From Dissophora ornata (Eukaryota; Mortierellomycota; Mortierellomycetes; Mortierellales; Mortierellaceae), in NCBI GenBank assembly GCA_025201705.1, contig MU616864.1, forward strand, positions 1-35,857: a stretch of 35,857 nucleotides of DNA, read 5' to 3'. Positions 31,575 to 35,857 of this stretch are shown piece by piece; the stretch's first letter is position 1; every line of letters begins with the position of its first letter. The position numbers and the translations under genes are program-made. The notes beneath the pieces were generated by a model, which saw only the letters and a list, made by a program, of their open reading frames with translations, did not search any database and was not told the origin of the DNA.

Positions 31575-34557
31575 ATGCATCTGATTCCTGCCACTTGCTC
31601 CTTTCCAGCGTTCTTAGATATGGCCAACTCAAATGCCGACCCCACGGCCCCTCCAGAGAGTGTGCGCCAGACGCTAGGCCCTCCGCCCTCAGCACTGCCT
31701 GGCACCATCGCGAGCCGCCTAGTCTCGCAAACTGGACTAGAAACCACCACGATCCCCGATGCAGCAGAGCAGGAACGGCTACCGGCACTGGATATGGCAG
31801 AGAGGTGCTCGAAACCAGAACCTGACATGGCCAACACACAGCGATATACGGAGCACTGCCCAACTGCCCCAGGACCAGTCGACTCATTGCAACTCTCACC
31901 GCCTTCGAGTTTCGAACTTCCTTCCCCTATCCCCGCCATGGCGGCACCGCTCCATCTCAACATCTCCTCGCCTCTAAACCTTGAATCGCCTACTACAACA
32001 CCACTATCACAAATCCCATTCAATGAATATAACCCCAACAGCGATACCACCGAACATCATGTTGCCGATCTCCCTGCACCCCCTGTGCTCGTGAACATAA
32101 CCCTCCCGAGCCCGAAAGCTCAAGTGCAGGCAGAAATCCCGCCTCCATCACCGTCACTGGAGCACACCACACCCAACCAGCCGGTGGCAGCACAAGCGCC
32201 GTTACTAGCACCAACAGTACAGCCTGGAAATGAACCGCAATCGCCAGGGACTTCACTTGCTCCCTATGTCAAAAGAACTCTCCCAATCTCGCCTCTAGCG
32301 CTCTTGTGCGCTCTTCCTGAGGACGACCATAATGAGGCGACGTCTATGATGCATAAACATCCAGATCAAGAGCAAAATCACACCCAGTCCCAGGGCGCGA
32401 CGGCCCAGGAAAAGAGAGCGTCAATAACACCGCAGAGCGCGAAGCCGCTCACGCCAGCTCAAGTCAGCGAGAATGTCCCGTCGCAGAGTATGGTGGATAT
32501 GAAGCCACAGGTCATGAGGGCAGGATCGAGGTCCAGGGCTGTCACCTCAGAGATGACACCCGCTGAGATCGACCAAATACTCGAGAATGCTGCAACGAGG
32601 TTGGTAGCTGCTCGGCAGGAAGCAAGGAGTGGAGAGGATGATCAGAGTACAGGCATTGATGTCGGTGGCTCTAACTTTTCCACAGTGTCATCTAATGACT
32701 CTCCGGCTGCAGCTCCCGACGAAAGCTTGGATAACCACTCTCGCCAAGGCCTGCATCACCATCCGAATATGAGTCCTCATACACACTTGCAATACTCTTA
32801 TCTTTCGAGAACCAATTCGGACGCAACGGAGATACTGATCTCTCATCCAGTCTCGGTCGAGACCTCAAGGCATACGGATGATGAAGACTACAGCCACACT
32901 CTGTTGTCAGCAGTGGAATGGAACCAGCGACGACAGTTCATTTCGCCCAGCCCATCGTTCGCACTCCAACATCCACCACATGGACCTCTTAGAACGGTAG
33001 CACCAGATGAGGCTGTGGTCAGCCAGCTCTCGGCCGATCTTCAAAAGCAGCAACTTGAGGCCGCACCGTCCACACCCGGTCCCTGTCTAGCGCAGGCTGC
33101 TGTCGTAGATGCCTACGCCACAGCCAATGCGCTTACGTCGAGGCCTCGCTCTCCCTTCCGACGGGCTGAGAGTATGAAGAATAAGGAGTCTCGAAAGACC
33201 GCTAGAGAAACTTCCCATGGCATTTTCCACGACCTCAAGCGATTTTTTAATGTTGGTCACTCGCCGCACGCCTCGCCTGGAGTAACTCCTGTCACACCTG
33301 TCTCGCCCAGTCCCGGCGCTTCGCCCACCGTGAAATCGAAAAAATCGGGATTTTTGGGAGACTGGGTACATCATTCCTCGCATACAAACTCAGCGCAGGG
33401 CAATCACTCCAAGGAAGTGGGTAGTTCCCATGGCTCTGATCATGCGAAATCCAATGGACAGCACGGCAACGCAATGGAGACAGATCTCAAAAAGAAGTAT
33501 GGTAAATTGGGCAAGGTCCTTGGTCGAGGTGCTGGTGGCACGGTCCGCGTGCTGTCAAGGCCCTCTGATCAGAAGGTCTTTGCGATCAAGCAGTTCCGCA
33601 AGCGCCGATCAAATGAGTCAGAGCGGTCGTATGTCAAGAAGGTGACATCAGAATACTGCCTGGGATCGACGTTCCACCATCCCAACATTATCGAGACTTT
33701 GGATATTGTCAAGGAGTCTAGCAACTACTATGAGGTCATGGAATTTGCAAAGTACGAGCTGTTCTCGGCAGTGATGTCTGGACTGATGGGGCGAGAAGAA
33801 ATTGCATGCTGCTTCAAGGGTATTGTCGATGGCGTCGCTTACCTTCACGGCCTTGGAGTCGCTCACAGGGATATGAAACTGGACAATTGTGTGATGAACG
33901 AGCGCGGTATCGTCAAGATCATTGATTTCGGATGCTCCATGGTCTATCAGCTGCCGTTCGAGAAGAAGATCCAGATGGCAAGAGGTAAGCTGCCTTTTTT
34001 TTTTGCATCTCTATTACCTTTTGTTTTCGTATTATATTTGTGGACCTATTTGCTAACGATATGTCGATGTACGCGTGCCCATTGCGCAAATTATAGGAAT
34101 CTCTGGATCGGACCCGTATATTGCCCCGGAGTTATTCACAACAGAGCAGCACAATCCACGGCTAGCGGATATCTGGTCCGTGGGTATTATCTTCTTATGT
34201 ATGACGCTACGTCGCTTCCCCTGGAGGGTACCCAGAGACGACCAGGACCCTTCATTCCAGGCGTTCGCAAATCCCGATGGATCAGGCAAGCTGCGACTGT
34301 TGAAACTGATGCCACGTGAGAGCCGTCCGATCATGTCGAGGATCCTCGAGATTGATCCCAGCAGGCGCGTGCTGATTGAGGATGTCCTCGACGACCCCTG
34401 GATCAAGAGCATTGATCACTGCACAGTGGATTATATGAGTCCGAACCACCCACACCACCTGGGTGACGACGGTACTCTGGCTTTGAACCCGAACGAGGGT
34501 ATCTCGTTGTTGCCTCCATCGATTCAGGGAAGTGAGAGCGGGCGGTCGCTGCCGTAG
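31575..34557 (+). CDS. Ser/Thr protein kinase, Hal4/Sat4 (NPR/Hal) type
   Basis: Fungal NPR/Hal family kinase; relatives regulate potassium and nutrient transporters at the plasma membrane. Exons 31575-33984 and 34097-34557; 2871 nt, 956 aa. Residues 1-630 are Pro/Ser/Thr-rich and probably disordered. The kinase domain runs from [20 protein letters not shown] (about residue 640): VAIK lysine K672 (FAIKQF), [45 protein letters not shown], catalytic HRDMKLDN (H764-D766), DFG (D784, DFGCSM), then across the intron [37 protein letters not shown] and a final helix to [21 protein letters not shown]. The order and motifs ([16 protein letters not shown]) are those of Sat4/Hal5. All catalytic residues are present, so it should be active. 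A second Met at 31620 (MANSNADP) directly after an acceptor-like TTAG is an equally good start. Confidence 0.92.
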
Positions 34558-35021
34558 TAGGTCACGAAGTCTCAGCCTGTGTCGAACTCATTTGTCAGTC
34601 CTGTAGCTCGGTTGAACGCCGGAGCAAGATGTCGGGGTTTCCTCCTTCTTATTTCGTCATGGATTGCGTGTTTTGTGTGATTCAAGTCGTTTGTTTCTGT
34701 TGCAATTGATCGTTTTGTTGTTAAAGTACGGTGGATTCAGGTAGAGGTATTGATAAAACGATGACTGCATTGCGCGCGTATGGATCAAAAATGATTGTGG
34801 AAGCAAGAAGCAGGAAGCGTACTTGGAACGAAAATCGTCTATTTTGCAGAACAAACCTGACTTTCTGTATTCAAACAACCAAAGATACTCAACGGTTCCT
34901 CTGAAACACTTTTGCGCGAATTCACACACACACACACACACATATCGATTGCGTTCTCGACTTTTATTTTGTCTACAAAGGCCATAATCATACAAGGAGT
35001 CCTGCAGCGGGGGCGGGTGCA
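34558..35021. other. Convergent 3' UTR region of the kinase and PHF5A genes
   Basis: 464 bases between two stop codons, with no supported gene. A minus-strand AATAAA at 34963-34968 lies about 55 bases after the PHF5A stop and is its likely poly(A) signal. A CA repeat is at 34923-34942. Confidence 0.45.
34923..34942. repeat. (CA)10 microsatellite
   Basis: Ten perfect CA units in the 3' region of the PHF5A gene, likely to vary in length between strains. Confidence 0.9.
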
Positions 35022-35744
35022 CTATCGCTTCTTGAAGCCAAACTTTTTCCGCTCGTAAAACAAATCTGTCTTTGATGATCCCAGGTTCACGATCTTTGGA
35101 CAACCATCTCTCTAAAAAAATAAAAAATAAAAAATAAAAAACGAGGTTAATCACTTTTTCCTTTTTCCTTTTTTCCTTCTTTCCTTCTTTCCTGTCTTCC
35201 ACAAAGATTTAGTCAGGATTGTCATTTCTGTTTTGCTCTTACATCCTTTTCTGCTCGCGTGCAATTTGCGCAGTAGTAGGCATCACTAACTCCGGGTGAT
35301 CCACAGACTACGCAACGTCCCTGAAACGATCCATAGTTGCATTCGTCACACACCCTGACCAGTGTTACTGGACGGACATATCTATAAAAACGAGATAAGG
35401 ATGATGTTAAAATGAAAACACTTGGAAGGAGTTGAAAAGAAACTGCCCTAGTGAGAGGGGGTGAACATCAAACACTTACGAGTCGCAGATAACGCATCGT
35501 CCATCGCACTTTTCGCACACGCGTCCGATAGCTATATATTTTAAGCAAAAAATAAACGCATGAACGTTAGCTTCCATGTCTTTGTCATTATACATTGACA
35601 ACTTCCTCCCCCCTCCTCCATTTTTTTTTCTTTGCATGGGGTCTCCTCAGAGTCTGTCCAGTTTTTTTTTTTCTCTTCCCAATATTCCATACCGATGCCG
35701 GTCTGCTTCCTGCACATGATAAGATCTGGGTGATGTTTTGACAT
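35022..35744 (-). CDS. RDS3: PHD-finger-like splicing factor PHF5A / Rds3 (SF3b subunit)
   Basis: Small zinc protein of the SF3b part of U2 snRNP, which helps branch-point recognition. Exons 35744-35693, 35531-35480, 35381-35243 and 35111-35022; 333 nt, 110 aa, exactly the length of human PHF5A. The protein reads [72 protein letters not shown] and [20 protein letters not shown], ending [12 protein letters not shown]. All the CxxC zinc ligands of the trefoil fold are present. All introns are GT-AG; the last (131 nt) has a long pyrimidine tract followed on this strand by a T-rich run before the acceptor. The neighbouring kinase gene is convergent. Confidence 0.96.
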
Positions 35745-35857
35745 TTCTAAACGAGATATTAAACAAGAGTTTGGGTGAAAGGCGAATATGTTAGCAAAAT
35801 TTCTCCGTAGCGAGGGCAACTGAATGAAAGGTCATCCCCCCGATCAATGGGCTTTTG
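35745..35857. other. Start of the PHF5A promoter, truncated by the window edge
   Basis: Too short to judge; no TATA box or other motif is seen in the 113 bases upstream of the PHF5A ATG. Confidence 0.3.

Noticed and set aside
34657..35202. 181-residue minus-strand frame spanning the PHF5A last exon
   Set aside because: It runs in another frame through the PHF5A intron, the last exon and the 3' UTR; the PHF5A model explains the coding part fully.
1..35857. tRNA genes, rRNA, CRISPR arrays, intact transposons or viral genes
   Set aside because: None was recognised by eye: no regularly spaced repeats, no terminal inverted repeats with a transposase frame, no polymerase or capsid motifs.

Overview
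The window reads as nuclear DNA of an early-diverging filamentous fungus, most likely Mortierellomycotina. The genes are split by many short GT-AG introns (mostly 75-150 nt). The first gene is the 3' end of a nonribosomal peptide synthetase that ends in PCP-thioesterase, the arrangement of the bacterial-type synthetases known from Mortierella. SMG9 and a glutamate-cysteine ligase modifier subunit also suit this lineage. The taxonomic call is inference from gene content; no marker gene is present. All exon models were built by hand from reading frames, splice sites and family alignment from memory.

Layout. 1-1469 (+): NRPS 3' end (A-domain tail, carrier domain, thioesterase). 1470-3764: gene-poor stretch with a possible zf-3CxxC fragment (1541-1729) and a clearly decayed serine beta-lactamase-like hydrolase (2107-3360, +). 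3765-5474 (-): aldo/keto reductase of the AKR7 type in eight exons, with a TATA box and a duplicated 36-bp element upstream. 6038-6508 (-): a doubtful small ORF. 7077-10080 (+): an 896-residue protein with about 520 residues of acidic Val/Glu repeats and a C-terminal AMPK-beta-type glycogen-binding domain. 10353-16116 (-): PX-PH phospholipase D in 12 exons (1408 aa). 17028-17453 (-): small Pro-rich, glycine-zipper membrane protein. 18424-21604 (+): SMG9-like NMD factor with a Gln-rich extension (956 aa). 21781-22717 (-): HAP5/NF-YC. 23018-24850 (-): unrecognised coiled-coil, probably nuclear protein. 25524-27929 (+): asparagine synthetase. 28958-30410 (+): glutamate-cysteine ligase modifier subunit. 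31575-34557 (+): Hal4/Sat4-type Ser/Thr kinase. 35022-35744 (-): PHF5A/Rds3 splicing factor, complete at 110 aa.

Most of the window is housekeeping: mRNA processing and quality control (PHF5A, SMG9), transcription (HAP5), lipid signalling (PLD), amino-acid and glutathione supply (ASN, GCLM), carbonyl detoxification (AKR) and ion/nutrient signalling (Hal4-type kinase). Nothing shows that the NRPS shares a biosynthetic cluster with its neighbours. No CRISPR array, tRNA, rRNA or intact transposon was seen.

The most unusual items are the acidic repeat/CBM48 protein, the 250-residue insertion between the two HKD motifs of the PLD, the pseudogenised beta-lactamase-like hydrolase whose catalytic SxxK has become PxxK, the duplicated element in the AKR promoter, several introns that are open in frame, and the orphan coiled-coil gene, for which a divergent MEI4-like identity is offered only as a weak hypothesis.
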